Positions 18,247 through 27,566 are shown, numbered from the stretch's first letter. The stretch is 64,000 nt of DNA from Alteromonas portus (GCF_005117025.1 NZ_SWCO01000008.1:349429-413428); one strand, 5' to 3'. Notes: a model not told the origin generated them from the sequence alone. Numbers and translations are program-made.

Positions 18247-19302
18247 ATGAAAACCGTTATCCACCCTTCTATAAAAAGTTATTTTGATGCTAATGAAAGC
18301 CAGCAGGAAATCGAACAGGCATTCTCTCGAGGGCTTGCTTATGCGGGCCATTCTCTCATGGTGCCAGAGAAGTTTAGTTATCAGGTGCTGCCGCACTTTA
18401 ACGACCGTTATGTGTTATTTAATCAGGGTGAGAACCATGAACTTATATCCAATGTTTGCTTACATCGACAAGCTCAACTTCTTGAAGGGCAAGGTCGGGC
18501 ACGCAGCATTGTTTGTAAACTCCACTGTTGGGGCTATGACAACACAGGCCAGCTTAAAGGGACGCCCCACTTTAAGGGTGCACCTAACGGTCAGTTGAAA
18601 AAGGAATCGCTATCAGTATGGAACGGCCTTCTATTTAGAGGGCGCTCTCCTGATATGGACTTATCTGCCCTTGGGCTTGAGGACTATCTCGACTTTACCG
18701 ATTACTTTTACGCCGGTTCTGAAACGTCGGAATATCAATTTAACTGGAAGACATTTATCGAGATCTATCTAGAGAACTATCACGTGTACTCCATGCATCC
18801 TGGGCTTCGCCAGTTTGTTAAACCCGATGATTTAGAGTGGTCCTTTGGCGATGATTTTTCAATTCAAAAAGTAGGGCTAGGCGACCAGCTTACCAAGCGC
18901 ACAACGCCGCGTTACAGAGAGTTCCAAGACGCATTATTGGCACGATTCGGGCAAACACTTCCTCGCTTTGGCGCAATATGGTGCTTTTTGTACCCTAATA
19001 TTATGATTGAGTGGTACCCGGACATTATCGTTGTCAGCACGATTTACCCCAAGGGTGCGAGCGCGTGTATAAACCACGTAGAATTTTATTATCCAAAAGC
19101 GCTTTATAAGGATATGCCAGACTACTTTGCAGCAGAAAAAGCGGCCTATATGGAAACAGCGGTAGAAGATGAAGAAGCCTGCCTATTGTTAGAAAAAGGT
19201 CGACGGGCACTTTATTTATCAGGCGAAGAAGAACAAGGCCCCATAGAACCGTTTTTAGAAGCGGGCGTGGCGCATTTTTACGACTGGCTTGCTAAACAAT
19301 AG
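18247..19302 (+). CDS. Aromatic ring-hydroxylating dioxygenase alpha subunit-like (Rieske oxygenase)
   Basis: 351 residues. The N-terminal Rieske [2Fe-2S] domain has CLHR and CKLHCWGY, giving the Cys-X-His...Cys-X2-His ligand set (about residues 78-101). The catalytic non-haem iron domain shows ENYHVYSMHPGL with two His ligands; an acidic ligand is expected in the later VEDEEACLLLEKGRRA block. No reductase or ferredoxin gene is adjacent, so electrons must come from elsewhere. Substrate unknown; glycine-betaine/carnitine or aromatic substrates are used by relatives. Confidence 0.82.
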   Translation: MKTVIHPSIKSYFDANESQQEIEQAFSRGLAYAGHSLMVPEKFSYQVLPHFNDRYVLFNQGENHELISNVCLHRQAQLLEGQGRARSIVCKLHCWGYDNTGQLKGTPHFKGAPNGQLKKESLSVWNGLLFRGRSPDMDLSALGLEDYLDFTDYFYAGSETSEYQFNWKTFIEIYLENYHVYSMHPGLRQFVKPDDLEWSFGDDFSIQKVGLGDQLTKRTTPRYREFQDALLARFGQTLPRFGAIWCFLYPNIMIEWYPDIIVVSTIYPKGASACINHVEFYYPKALYKDMPDYFAAEKAAYMETAVEDEEACLLLEKGRRALYLSGEEEQGPIEPFLEAGVAHFYDWLAKQ

Positions 19303-19349
19303 CAATCTTGGTGCTTTAAACAGTGTTATTTCACAAAAAGGGAGTTTTG

Positions 19350-19748
19350 ATGAAAAATTACAAAGGGTCTTGTTTGTGCGGTTCAGTAACTTTTGAAATT
19401 GAGGGTGATTTTGACAGTTTTTATCTATGCCACTGCAAACATTGTCAAAAGGATACAGGTTCGGCTTTCGCTGCCAACCTGTTTTCAAGTTCGGCTATAT
19501 TAACTTGGGTATCGGGTGTTGACGCTGTGACTACCTTTACTCTTGAAAACACCTGTCACTGCAAAAGTTTCTGTAAAATTTGTGGTTCAGCCCTCCCGAA
19601 TACTCAATTCGGTAACATTCTAGCCGTACCCGCTGGGTGTTTGGATACAAAACTACTCATTAAACCTACTGCACATATCTTCGGCGTAAGCAAAGCTGCG
19701 TGGGAACAAAGTTTAGAAACAATTACAAAATTCGAACGTTTACCGTAA
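19350..19748 (+). CDS. GFA-family (glutathione-dependent formaldehyde-activating-like) protein
   Basis: 132-residue zinc-binding protein of the GFA/CENP-V fold. Cysteines in GSCLCGSV, CHCKHCQKDTGSAF and CHCKSFCKICGSALP supply the two zinc sites. Start ATG at 19350 follows AAAGGGAG at good spacing; a longer frame from a GTG at 19323 is less likely. Catalytic role is unproven for most members. Lies 47 bp after the Rieske gene on the same strand. Confidence 0.85.
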   Translation: MKNYKGSCLCGSVTFEIEGDFDSFYLCHCKHCQKDTGSAFAANLFSSSAILTWVSGVDAVTTFTLENTCHCKSFCKICGSALPNTQFGNILAVPAGCLDTKLLIKPTAHIFGVSKAAWEQSLETITKFERLP

Positions 19749-20067
19749 CAAACATCGAGCACTAATTCGAAACTTGGTGACTTTATATTAAACAAAACTC
19801 GCTGCTTGAATAGCTGCAGGTCGATTGATGCTTACGGTCTTAGCGAACCTAAATCATCTTGTATCACTTTTGTTAAAATCATTGGGTAACTTTTGCATGA
19901 AATTCTATAGTTCTCACAATTCAGCGTAACGCTCACTAGCCCCACAAAAACCTAAACCATTTATTTTTCATGCACTTACTAGAATGGCACATGCTGTGAA
20001 TAGTCCATAGTGAATTCTCTCCTCCGTTTTTAAGCAGTATGGAGGCCGAAAAACCAAGGAGTAAGAT
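19749..20067. other. Intergenic region before the EF-hand gene
   Basis: 319 bp. An imperfect inverted repeat around 20020-20046 (CTCCTCCG...GTATGGAGG) lies just upstream of the ribosome site AAGGAG. Otherwise nothing recognised. Confidence 0.4.
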
Positions 20068-20760
20068 ATGAAAAAGTTAACTATTGCTACACTAATCAGC
20101 GCCGCGCTTTCTACCGGTGCATTCGCTGGTGACATGAAAAAAATCGACACTACCTTCGTTGATTTAGACAACGATGACAATGGCTACATCTCGAAAGAAG
20201 AAGCTGATGACGATGAGATTTATGCGCACTTCTCCAAAATTGATACTAATTCAGACATGCAGCTTTCAATCAAAGAGTTTAATACTCACGTAATGAAGCA
20301 TCCTCAACATTTCGATGATGAAGTGCTCGCTACGGTAAAGTCTATGAAAGTGAGCATGGGCAAAAAAGGAGCCATGGAAACAAAAGTTAAAGTTGACACC
20401 GATGTAGATGAAGTGGTCGCAGCGACGAAAGATAAAAGACTAACCCACGAACTAAGAGCTGAAACTGAGTTGGAAGCTAATGGAAATTTAAAGAAAACAA
20501 CCGTTGAAAAAGTGGCGAAAGATACTGTCGTTCACGATAAAACGGTTATTGCAGATGAAGCGGTCATTGCACGCAGTAAATTTGAGATGATGGACGCTAA
20601 CAGCGACGGGAAGCTTACTAAAGCTGAAGCCTCACGAAGTGGCGTAACTCGTGACTTCGCTAAAATTGACGCAAATGACGATGAATTAATTACACGTACG
20701 GAATTTAAGCGTTATGAAAATTCGTCTGAAAGTAACACAAGCAATAGCTCTGAAGAGTAA
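20068..20760 (+). CDS. Exported EF-hand calcium-binding protein
   Basis: 230 residues. Signal peptide 1-20 (AFA|GDM). Four EF-hand-like loops in two pairs: DLDNDDNGYISKEE and DTNSDMQLSIKEF near the N-terminus, DANSDGKLTKAEA and DANDDELITRTEF near the C-terminus. A charged linker of about 90 residues, rich in Lys/Glu/Val/Thr, joins them. Predicted periplasmic or secreted calcium binder; role unknown. Preceded by AAGGAG and followed by a clear terminator, so it is a single-gene transcript. Confidence 0.82.
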   Translation: MKKLTIATLISAALSTGAFAGDMKKIDTTFVDLDNDDNGYISKEEADDDEIYAHFSKIDTNSDMQLSIKEFNTHVMKHPQHFDDEVLATVKSMKVSMGKKGAMETKVKVDTDVDEVVAATKDKRLTHELRAETELEANGNLKKTTVEKVAKDTVVHDKTVIADEAVIARSKFEMMDANSDGKLTKAEASRSGVTRDFAKIDANDDELITRTEFKRYENSSESNTSNSSEE

Positions 20761-20775
20761 TGACTAAGTGATACT

Positions 20776-20800
20776 AGAGCCGCACCGGCGGCTCTTTTTC
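20776..20800 (+). terminator. Terminator of the EF-hand gene
   Basis: Eight-base-pair stem AGAGCCGC/GCGGCTCT, loop ACCG, followed by TTTTTC. Confidence 0.88.
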
Positions 20801-20894
20801 TACGTTTACAGCATGTTTTGCACACGTGCCTTCAATGTTGTACACGGCAAGAATTTTCTTTAATAGTCCATCACTTTATCGAAGAGGGATTTTT

Positions 20895-21518
20895 ATGTTA
20901 GCTTCCACAGGAATTAAAGGCCTACTTGCGTATCGAGCACTGCGGAAAATGAACAAGCCCAGTGCTAACACAGCGCAAAATAAAGAGAACTTTGTAACAT
21001 CTAGCACTTTGAACGACGCGACAACGCCTCCATCTGTCGTCGCCATTACGGGCTCTGCTTACGCGCTATCTAAGATGACGCATGCACCAAAGGTTCAGCG
21101 CTTTCTTTTAAAGTCGACGTTATCAGCTTCAGTGGCGGGATTACTTAACGCAGCGCTTAAACGTTTGATTGGACGAAAGCGTCCAAGAGCAGAGAGCGGC
21201 CCTGAAATAAAAGGCCCCGCATTGAAAGACAAATTTAACTCTATGCCATCAGGGCACGCATCAGCAGTAGCGGCAGTGGCTGGTTCAATACCTCGTAGTT
21301 CTGGACCTTTACTATTAGCGTCAGCGGCAGGCTTAGCTGCTACAGCTGTTATAGGAAAGTCGAGGACTAAGCGCGACGCGCATCACTTATCAGATGTTTT
21401 GGTGGGAAGTTGTTTGGGCTTTGGCGTGGCCTATGCGGTATCGAAGCTAGAAAAGCCTGTTGAAGATGAAGTTGAAAGTCTTAAGCAGAGCTCTCACCTG
21501 CCGAATCGATTTAAATAA
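20895..21518 (+). CDS. PAP2-superfamily phosphatase
   Basis: 207 residues. The three PAP2 signature motifs are present: a KRLIGRKRPRA block (motif 1), PSGHAS (motif 2) and SRTKRDAHHLSD (motif 3, SR-x5-H with the Asp four residues on). Membrane helices are short and Ala/Gly-rich. Likely dephosphorylates a lipid phosphate such as phosphatidic acid or undecaprenyl pyrophosphate, but the substrate is not determined. ATG at 20895 after AGAGGGA is preferred over an upstream frame start that has no ribosome site. Confidence 0.82.
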   Translation: MLASTGIKGLLAYRALRKMNKPSANTAQNKENFVTSSTLNDATTPPSVVAITGSAYALSKMTHAPKVQRFLLKSTLSASVAGLLNAALKRLIGRKRPRAESGPEIKGPALKDKFNSMPSGHASAVAAVAGSIPRSSGPLLLASAAGLAATAVIGKSRTKRDAHHLSDVLVGSCLGFGVAYAVSKLEKPVEDEVESLKQSSHLPNRFK

Positions 21519-21543
21519 CGCTAATCACGGAAATACGAGCTAC

Positions 21544-21579
21544 GGTGTGTCTCCTCTCTTTTTTAGGAAGGGACACACC
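21544..21579. repeat. Inverted repeat after the PAP2 gene
   Basis: GGTGTGTC/GACACACC arms with a 20-base T/C-rich interior. A T-run lies in the loop rather than after the stem, so it is not a textbook terminator, but it sits between convergent genes and may end transcription. Confidence 0.4.
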
Positions 21580-21604
21580 TATATTAAATGAATTAAATAA
21601 GCAT

Positions 21605-21823
21605 CTAACTTTCGGGTGTGGACTTAATCACTTCCTCGATTTCACTGTTACCACTTAAGCGCGCGAGATCAATTAAATAGCCTTTTTCTAGCTTATTTAA
21701 AGTGTGCCCTTCAAGTCGCGCTTTAACCTCTTTTACATCACCATTGGCAATGGATGTTTTCAGCGCAGCGTGATTATTTAAAGAGCGGTCTTCGCTTTTT
21801 TCAGTTGGATCATACGTAGTCAT
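21605..21823 (-). CDS. Hypothetical small acidic protein
   Basis: 72 residues, hydrophilic. The last 45 residues (AALKTSIANGDVKEVKARLE... LIDLARLSGNSEIEEVIKS) resemble a single ankyrin-like helix pair, with a disordered N-terminus. An AAGGA ribosome site precedes the ATG. No family recognised with confidence. Convergent to the PAP2 gene. Confidence 0.6.
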   Translation of the reverse strand: MTTYDPTEKSEDRSLNNHAALKTSIANGDVKEVKARLEGHTLNKLEKGYLIDLARLSGNSEIEEVIKSTPES

Positions 21824-21908
21824 AGTTCGTCCTTAATCTTTACTCAGTAAAAAATGAAAAATCTCATATACCTTTTGTAGTTAAACACTACGCCAAACGA
21901 TCAACGCT

Positions 21909-23213
21909 TCAAGCTACCCAAATTTCAAACTGCCAAGGTTCAAGCTTACAGACAGAACCAGCTTTAAAATTTCGCTTCTCCTCGTGCTGCCATTGTGTAT
22001 ATTCGCCTTGAAATAGTGGCTCTTCAAAGGTTACTTCTAGATGCTCATTTGAAAAATTAATCACAACAAACACTTTTTCACGCTCGTTATGACGTACGAA
22101 GCTAAAAACCTTGTCCATCTTAGAGTTTGGCACCTGAATCATTCTTGCGCCGTACTCTCCATTTCCTAGCACGGCTTTAGACTTTTTAAGAGCAATTAGC
22201 TGGCGATATAAGCTGCCTATTTCATGTTCTCGCCAATGTATAGGATCGCGCTCAAAAAACGCTAAACGCTTGGTTTCCCCAGCTTCTTGCCCATTATGAA
22301 TGAGCGGCATGCCCTCACCTATTACCGATAAAGCAATGCAGGCTTCAAGCGCATCTCCAAATTGTTCGCGCTGGGTGCCATCCCAGGCATTTTTGTCATG
22401 ATTACTCACGAAGGTCATTCTGTAAGCCGAGTGAGGCCAGCTGCGTTCGTTCCACGAATAATATTTGCGCAACCTATCCAGAGAACACTGTCCGTGTGCG
22501 AGTTCGTGTAGCGTCTCGTTCCAGCTCCATGCGTAAGTCATATTGAACGCATTTTCGTGAAGATCTCGATTCTCCCATTCAGCCAACATGAAAACTGGTC
22601 TGATTGCGCTTAGCGTTTGCACTGCTTGCTGCCAAAAATCGTTGGGGACATACCCCGCTACATCACAGCGAAATCCATCAATATCGAATTTTTCAACCCA
22701 ATAGCAGAGCGCGTTAATCATGTATTTGCGAAGACCGACTTGTTCGTAATCGAACTCAATAATATCGCTCCAGTCCCACCAGGGAGACGGGCGAAAGTCG
22801 CCCTTGTAGTCTTTGGCGTACCACTCGGGGTGCTGCTCAACCAAAGGGTTATCCCACGCACTGTGATTTGGCACCCAGTCTATGATGACTTTAAGCGAAA
22901 GACGGTGCGCTTCTTCCACCAGCGCTTTGAAATCTTCTTCGCTACCAAATTCTGGGTTTATGGCCAGATAATCTTTTACCGCATAGGGGCTACCTAGCTC
23001 CCCTTTCCTGTTTTTTTCCCCAATAGGATGTACAGGCATTAGCCAAACAATATCCGCGCCGAGTGACTTAATGTGAGCTAACCCTTTTCTCACTCCTTCA
23101 AAGTCACCTTCTTGCGAAAATTGTCGGGTATTGACCTGATAAATAACGGCATGAGAAGACCATTCAGGCTGAAGCACCTTGTATCGTTTTTGAGGGACAG
23201 GATTGATATCCAT
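21909..23213 (-). CDS. Alpha-amylase family glycoside hydrolase (GH13)
   Basis: 434-residue cytoplasmic enzyme (no signal peptide). The (beta/alpha)8 barrel carries the GH13 conserved regions: DWVPNHSAWDN (region I), GFRCDVAGYVP with nucleophile Asp (II), MLAEWE with acid/base Glu (III) and FVSNHDKNAWDGT with the third Asp (IV). A short C-terminal beta domain ends in LEPWQFEIWVA. Likely acts on maltodextrin-type alpha-glucans, but specificity cannot be read from sequence. No transporter or regulator for maltose lies nearby. Confidence 0.88.
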   Translation of the reverse strand: MDINPVPQKRYKVLQPEWSSHAVIYQVNTRQFSQEGDFEGVRKGLAHIKSLGADIVWLMPVHPIGEKNRKGELGSPYAVKDYLAINPEFGSEEDFKALVEEAHRLSLKVIIDWVPNHSAWDNPLVEQHPEWYAKDYKGDFRPSPWWDWSDIIEFDYEQVGLRKYMINALCYWVEKFDIDGFRCDVAGYVPNDFWQQAVQTLSAIRPVFMLAEWENRDLHENAFNMTYAWSWNETLHELAHGQCSLDRLRKYYSWNERSWPHSAYRMTFVSNHDKNAWDGTQREQFGDALEACIALSVIGEGMPLIHNGQEAGETKRLAFFERDPIHWREHEIGSLYRQLIALKKSKAVLGNGEYGARMIQVPNSKMDKVFSFVRHNEREKVFVVINFSNEHLEVTFEEPLFQGEYTQWQHEEKRNFKAGSVCKLEPWQFEIWVA

Positions 23214-23339
23214 ATTATCTTTCCTTATCGAAATGAGCGTTTAGAAGAATCTAAATTGTGTTCATTTTATTGTGCGTCACATTACTTTTAGGCTTTACGT
23301 TGCTTTAAGCTGGGCTGTCAACAGTCGCGATTTCATGGG

Positions 23340-24248
23340 TTAAAGAATAGGTAAACTGGTAACACCTAAAATTAGTACCCAAAGGCCGAAAAAAAGTTTT
23401 AAACGTTGAACAGAAAATGCCAAAACTACATATTTTGCAATTACTCCACCGATTATTGCACCAGCCCCAGCAAATAAAACAACCTGCCATACTACGGACT
23501 CGCTAACAAATATGTGATATGGCAAGGCAGACCATACGGTAAAAGCCGATAATATTACGGCTACAGCGATAGACATGGTGACATTGAAACCACGAATAAT
23601 AAGGTAAACCGCCACTAGCTCACCCACCCCTACCGAGAGCCATGCGGTAATAATGCCGCCCACAAAACCAATGAAAGGTAAAAGCAAAAGATCTTTGGTG
23701 TGTAAGTCTTTTTTAAAATGGGTGCGCTTCATTAACGGAATAGAGGCAAATATTGCAATCGCCAATAGAATAGAAAAACTACCGAATGCAATATGAAGGT
23801 TATGAGCACCGCCCCATAAATGCGCTAACAGCAACTTACTTTGCGAAGAATACTGCGCAAACCCTATACCGCAAATTGACGATGGAACCGTTAGCAGTAG
23901 CGCGCTCGGCAGCGCTTTCCAGTAGCCATCTTGTTTGTGCTGGCGTTGATAATACGCTGCCCAGGTTAATGCGCCAGCGGTCATGCCGCAACATTGAATA
24001 GCAAAGCTGGTTGCCACAACGCTTTGCGCAGAAAATGACAGGTAGTTAAAAAACGGAACAAAAACCACACCACCGCCTGCACCTGTCGCGTTCGCAAATA
24101 TCGCACCTATGATACCTAGCCCGCTAAATAAACCGAACTCTTTAATGAGATTGCCAAGTGCGGGTTGCGCTAGCAAAATGGCGCACCATGCCAAAAGAAG
24201 TAACACAAGAAATAATTTGCCAGTATGGCGCTTTAATAAAGAAATCAC
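23340..24248 (-). CDS. TauE/SafE family sulfite/sulfonate exporter-like permease
   Basis: 302-residue membrane protein with about eight hydrophobic segments and the internal duplication typical of TauE/SafE (GIIGAIFANATGAGGGVVFVP in the first half, GFVGGIITAWLSVGVGELVA in the second). Members export or import sulfite, sulfoacetate or organosulfonates; substrate here unknown. Start is a GTG after AGGGA; no ATG suits. Divergent from the DUF2244 gene. Confidence 0.82.
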   Translation of the reverse strand: MISLLKRHTGKLFLVLLLLAWCAILLAQPALGNLIKEFGLFSGLGIIGAIFANATGAGGGVVFVPFFNYLSFSAQSVVATSFAIQCCGMTAGALTWAAYYQRQHKQDGYWKALPSALLLTVPSSICGIGFAQYSSQSKLLLAHLWGGAHNLHIAFGSFSILLAIAIFASIPLMKRTHFKKDLHTKDLLLLPFIGFVGGIITAWLSVGVGELVAVYLIIRGFNVTMSIAVAVILSAFTVWSALPYHIFVSESVVWQVVLFAGAGAIIGGVIAKYVVLAFSVQRLKLFFGLWVLILGVTSLPIL

Positions 24249-24399
24249 TCACGTCCCTAAGACAAAATACGACAAATGTCAGAAAACACTTCCGATTAAT
24301 ATGTTATTCATTCGCAACAGTACATTTTTCGAACTATTGTTAACGCGCAACGTATAAGCTTTTACTTACACAAATATCACTTACAGCACGTTGAACAAC

Positions 24400-24882
24400 A
24401 TGGTTGAAGTATCTACATTTGAGCAGCAGGTGCAACTGCATCTTTCACCAAACCGCTCTGCAACATGGCAGCAAACTAAATATCTTATTGCAGCTTTTGC
24501 TTTTTTTATTAGTTCAATTGCTATCGCTTGGACAATAGTGGGCGCGTGGGTCATCTTGCCGTTTGCAGGGTTAGAGGTTGGGCTGTTAGCAGTAATTATG
24601 TACATGGTGTCTAAAGCCACTTACCGGTGGGAAACCATTCTAGTTTCTGTCGATAATATCCATGTATCTTGCTCAAACGGAGCAACTCTGTGCTTTCCTA
24701 GATTAGATACGTCCCTGTTTTATCAAAAAGATTTAAGCCTTAAAAGTATTTCACGATTAATTTTACAGACCCCTTTGCAGCAGTTTGAACTGGGCACATT
24801 TCTTAATTCGGAAGATAAAGAGCAAGTACGCGATAGTCTGCATCAAGCAGGGATAGTGGTGTGTACAAATAAATGGTGGTGA
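24400..24882 (+). CDS. DUF2244 family membrane protein
   Basis: 160 residues with two transmembrane segments (about 25-70) followed by a soluble domain of beta-strands and a closing helix. General shape and motif order match DUF2244, often found near cytochrome oxidase genes, though none is seen here. Start ATG at 24400; an upstream TTG frame start is unlikely. Function unknown. Confidence 0.6.
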   Translation: MVEVSTFEQQVQLHLSPNRSATWQQTKYLIAAFAFFISSIAIAWTIVGAWVILPFAGLEVGLLAVIMYMVSKATYRWETILVSVDNIHVSCSNGATLCFPRLDTSLFYQKDLSLKSISRLILQTPLQQFELGTFLNSEDKEQVRDSLHQAGIVVCTNKWW

Positions 24883-25056
24883 AGTTAGTCATTATGATTT
24901 GTGGATGCAAACTTTATTCAGTTCCTAAATATGCACGTTCTAATTAACGTGCGTCTAAACTTTCATGACACAAACTTAATGATCACTGTAGCCGTTTTCG
25001 ACTAATTAACTATATAACGCAGCCACAGTTAGCTGCGACCTAACGAGGGCTACACT

Positions 25057-25302
25057 ATGAACTTATATATTGAATCATTAGAAGGTGGTAACTACCTTGC
25101 AGCTACAGGCATGGGCGCTTCACGCACTTTAGTTCGAGATAAAAAATCGCAACCCAAAACGTTTCACTGTTTAAATGAAATCAGAGAGCATTTTGATACT
25201 CAAGCCTTTGAGCATGTTTGGCTTCGCCAAAGTACGCCGTATGAAGAAATGGTCGGTCAAACGGACCATCCCGGTGCGCTAGAACTTGAAATTGAATGGT
25301 AA
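25057..25302 (+). CDS. Small DUF6482-like protein
   Basis: 81 residues, soluble. Begins MNLYIESLEGGNYLAATG and contains RTLVRDKKSQPKTFHCLNEI and a VWLRQSTPYEEMVGQ block, which I associate with DUF6482, a small family of unknown role in marine gammaproteobacteria. An ACGAGGGC ribosome site precedes the ATG. Single gene. Confidence 0.65.
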   Translation: MNLYIESLEGGNYLAATGMGASRTLVRDKKSQPKTFHCLNEIREHFDTQAFEHVWLRQSTPYEEMVGQTDHPGALELEIEW

Positions 25303-25489
25303 ATCTTTATCGGTAAGAGGCTAATAACTCATTTAGCTTTTTCTAATTTAAGTTTGAATGCATCACCTAGCACAGTTTTTGCGTACAAGTCATGTAACGT
25401 AAATAAAAACGGTATTTTATTGAATTACTAGCGATAGAAACTGTCTTTTAACGCAAGTAATAAAATACCTACATGCTAAGGAGAATTGC

Positions 25490-26062
25490 ATGAAGATTAG
25501 TAAGTTAGCGATTAAGTCTGTATTTTTGGCTGCTGTTTTGGCATTAACTGCTTGCGCCTCTATGGGTGATGGTACTGTTGCTGAAAAGCAACAAGCGATC
25601 TTAGACATGCAAGAAAATGCGCTGGCTCGCCTATACACCGAGAAGCCAGATACTCGCTCTCAGATAAGAGACGCAGCGGGATACGCCGTATTCACCAACG
25701 CCAACATAAATGTTTTCTTTGTGGCAGCGGGCACCGGTTACGGTGTTGTGAACAATAATGTTACCGGTGCAAAAACATATATGAATATGGCTGAAGGCGG
25801 CGTTGGCCTTGGTTTAGGCGCCAAAGACTATCGCATTGTTATGGTTTTCCACACTCAAAAAGCGATGAACTACTTTATCGAAAACGGCTGGACAGTAGGC
25901 GGTAATGCAGACGTCGCAGCAAAAGCAGGTAATAAAGGCGCATCAGCAGAAGGCGAAGGCTACTTGGGCAACGTTACAGTTTACACAATGACTGAAAGTG
26001 GCCTTACGCTACAAGCCACGGTAAAAGGCACTAAGTTCTGGGTAGACAAAGAACTAAACTGA
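25490..26062 (+). CDS. SYLF/YSC84-domain lipoprotein
   Basis: 190 residues. Signal peptide with lipobox LTAC (Cys near residue 22). The mature part has the SYLF features: AAGYAVFTNANINVFFVAAG, GTGYGVV and GGVGLGLGAKDYRIVMVFHT. Related domains bind phosphoinositides in eukaryotes; the bacterial role is unclear. AAGGAG ribosome site and a strong downstream terminator indicate a single-gene transcript. Confidence 0.82.
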   Translation: MKISKLAIKSVFLAAVLALTACASMGDGTVAEKQQAILDMQENALARLYTEKPDTRSQIRDAAGYAVFTNANINVFFVAAGTGYGVVNNNVTGAKTYMNMAEGGVGLGLGAKDYRIVMVFHTQKAMNYFIENGWTVGGNADVAAKAGNKGASAEGEGYLGNVTVYTMTESGLTLQATVKGTKFWVDKELN

Positions 26063-26114
26063 TCCTGCGCTAACTATGCCTAATTGAATTATCGATTAGT
26101 GCTCCAACTAACCG

Positions 26115-26145
26115 AAGGCCTCTTGAATGCAAGAGGCCTTTTTAT
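26115..26145 (+). terminator. Terminator of the SYLF lipoprotein gene
   Basis: Ten-base-pair stem AAGGCCTCTT/AAGAGGCCTT, loop GAATGC, followed by TTTATTTTC. Confidence 0.88.
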
Positions 26146-26267
26146 TTTCGCTGGCACTGTTTTACAGTGCGTTCGCCGAGTGTGGCAGGCATTAAACCTT
26201 AAACAATGTTTTGCATAAGCGCTTTTAATTGGGCATATTTTAAACACAATTGGCGAAGGGATTTTTT

Positions 26268-27041
26268 ATGATTACCGTGGTTTTCAATCAAAAAGGTGGC
26301 GTGGGCAAATCGACTGTAAGTACCAACCTAGCTGCTCAAAGCGCTAAACTGGGCCATAAAACCTTACTAGTAGACTTAGACGCTCAGGGAAACAGCACTT
26401 ACTACACAGGGTTTGACGCTAACGAGGAAAGCCTTACCGTGGCCGATATGTTCAAACAAGTGGTGGGAATATTTAGAACAGCGAAGAAACCTAAGGAGTT
26501 CGTTCACCCCACGCCTTTTGAAAACCTCTTCGTCATGCCGTCCTCGCCAGCCTTAGCTGACGTAGAGCGAGAGCTCGAATCTCGCTACAAAATTTTTAAA
26601 CTCAGGGACGCATTAAAAGAGCTAAAGGGCGAATTCGACAACATTTATATTGATACGCCACCTAATTTTAATTTCTATTCAAAAGCGGCACTTATTGCTG
26701 CTGATGGCTTTTGTGTACCGTTTGATTGCGATGACTTTTCGGCACAAGCTATCGAGCACTTACTCAACAATGCCACAGAACTAAAAGAAGACCACAACCC
26801 TGAACTGTGTTTATTGGGTGTTGTAGTTAATCAATTTAATGGTCAAGCAAAGCTGCCGACAGAACTAGTACAATCGCTCAAACAACAAGGGTTGCCAGTG
26901 TTAGAAAGCTATATAAGTGCTACAGTGAAGGTGAAAGAGTCCCACTCTAAGCGCATGCCACTACCCTTCTATTTACCCAAGCATAAAGTCACGGGCCAAA
27001 TAGAAGCACTATTTGAAGAACTAAGCGCACTTCAAACGTAA
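26268..27041 (+). CDS. ParA-family ATPase (orphan)
   Basis: 257-residue deviant Walker A ATPase. KGGVGKST (residues 9-16) carries the signature Lys, followed by LVDLDAQGNS (Walker A') and IYIDTPPNFNFYSKAAL (Walker B). The family moves plasmids, chromosomes or protein clusters by ATP-driven patterning on the nucleoid. No ParB or parS candidate is next to it; the neighbouring gene is a convergent small hypothetical. So the cargo is unknown. ATG at 26268 follows GAAGGG; the longer frame start has no ribosome site. Confidence 0.85.
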   Translation: MITVVFNQKGGVGKSTVSTNLAAQSAKLGHKTLLVDLDAQGNSTYYTGFDANEESLTVADMFKQVVGIFRTAKKPKEFVHPTPFENLFVMPSSPALADVERELESRYKIFKLRDALKELKGEFDNIYIDTPPNFNFYSKAALIAADGFCVPFDCDDFSAQAIEHLLNNATELKEDHNPELCLLGVVVNQFNGQAKLPTELVQSLKQQGLPVLESYISATVKVKESHSKRMPLPFYLPKHKVTGQIEALFEELSALQT

Positions 27042-27056
27042 TGCCAGCAGAATATC

Positions 27057-27296
27057 CTAGACATCAATATCAATATGCTTAAGCCCGCTGCCGTTACTGT
27101 TTCGTTCTTTATCCTTTGAGTTCTCGACTGACGCGTCAACCACCTCAGTACGCTTAACGTCTTGAAAGTTGTCTCGCTCTTCTTCGTTAAGGTGCTCAGA
27201 CTTTTTCGCCTTCTGCACTTTCTTCACGCGCTCATCCGGCTCAACCGGCACTTTGGTGTTGCGAGGCAAAATTGGAAACAGTAAATCGTTGCTCAT
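27057..27296 (-). CDS. Hypothetical small charged protein
   Basis: 79 residues, Lys/Glu/Asp-rich (about half charged), no signal or membrane segment, probably disordered. Ends GLKHIDIDV. Convergent with the orphan parA and 15 bp from its stop. No family recognised; real but small gene judged from composition. Confidence 0.5.
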   Translation of the reverse strand: MSNDLLFPILPRNTKVPVEPDERVKKVQKAKKSEHLNEEERDNFQDVKRTEVVDASVENSKDKERNSNGSGLKHIDIDV

Positions 27297-27506
27297 GTGC
27301 TCACCAGATGTTTACTTTTGTCACTACAATTTATCGGCAGCGTAATGCTAAAAATTACGGTTCAAAACTAATTCATAACGAATAGTTTTATTATATACAC
27401 ATTAATTTAGAGTTAATGTGCGAAAGAAGTTCACTTTTGCCTTGCAAATCTTAAGTCAAACCGCTAATGTTTGGGCCGTTCGAAATTAGGAATTAAATTC
27501 ATCAAA

Positions 27507-27551
27507 ATGATTAACTGCGCGGCGAAACATCACCATCACCACAAAGCATAA
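27507..27551 (+). CDS. hisL: Histidine operon leader peptide HisL
   Basis: A 14-codon ORF encoding MINCAAKHHHHHKA with five consecutive His codons, ending 142 bp before hisG. Too short for routine gene calling. It is followed by two competing hairpins (27567-27591 and 27614-27639), the layout of classical His attenuation: ribosome stalling at His codons when charged tRNA-His is scarce should favour the antiterminator. Confidence 0.88.
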   Translation: MINCAAKHHHHHKA

Positions 27552-27566
27552 CCTTTCAGGTTCGTG

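Noticed and set aside
21544..21579. Standard rho-independent terminator after the PAP2 gene
   Set aside because: The T-run lies inside the loop, not after the stem, so it is listed only as an inverted repeat.
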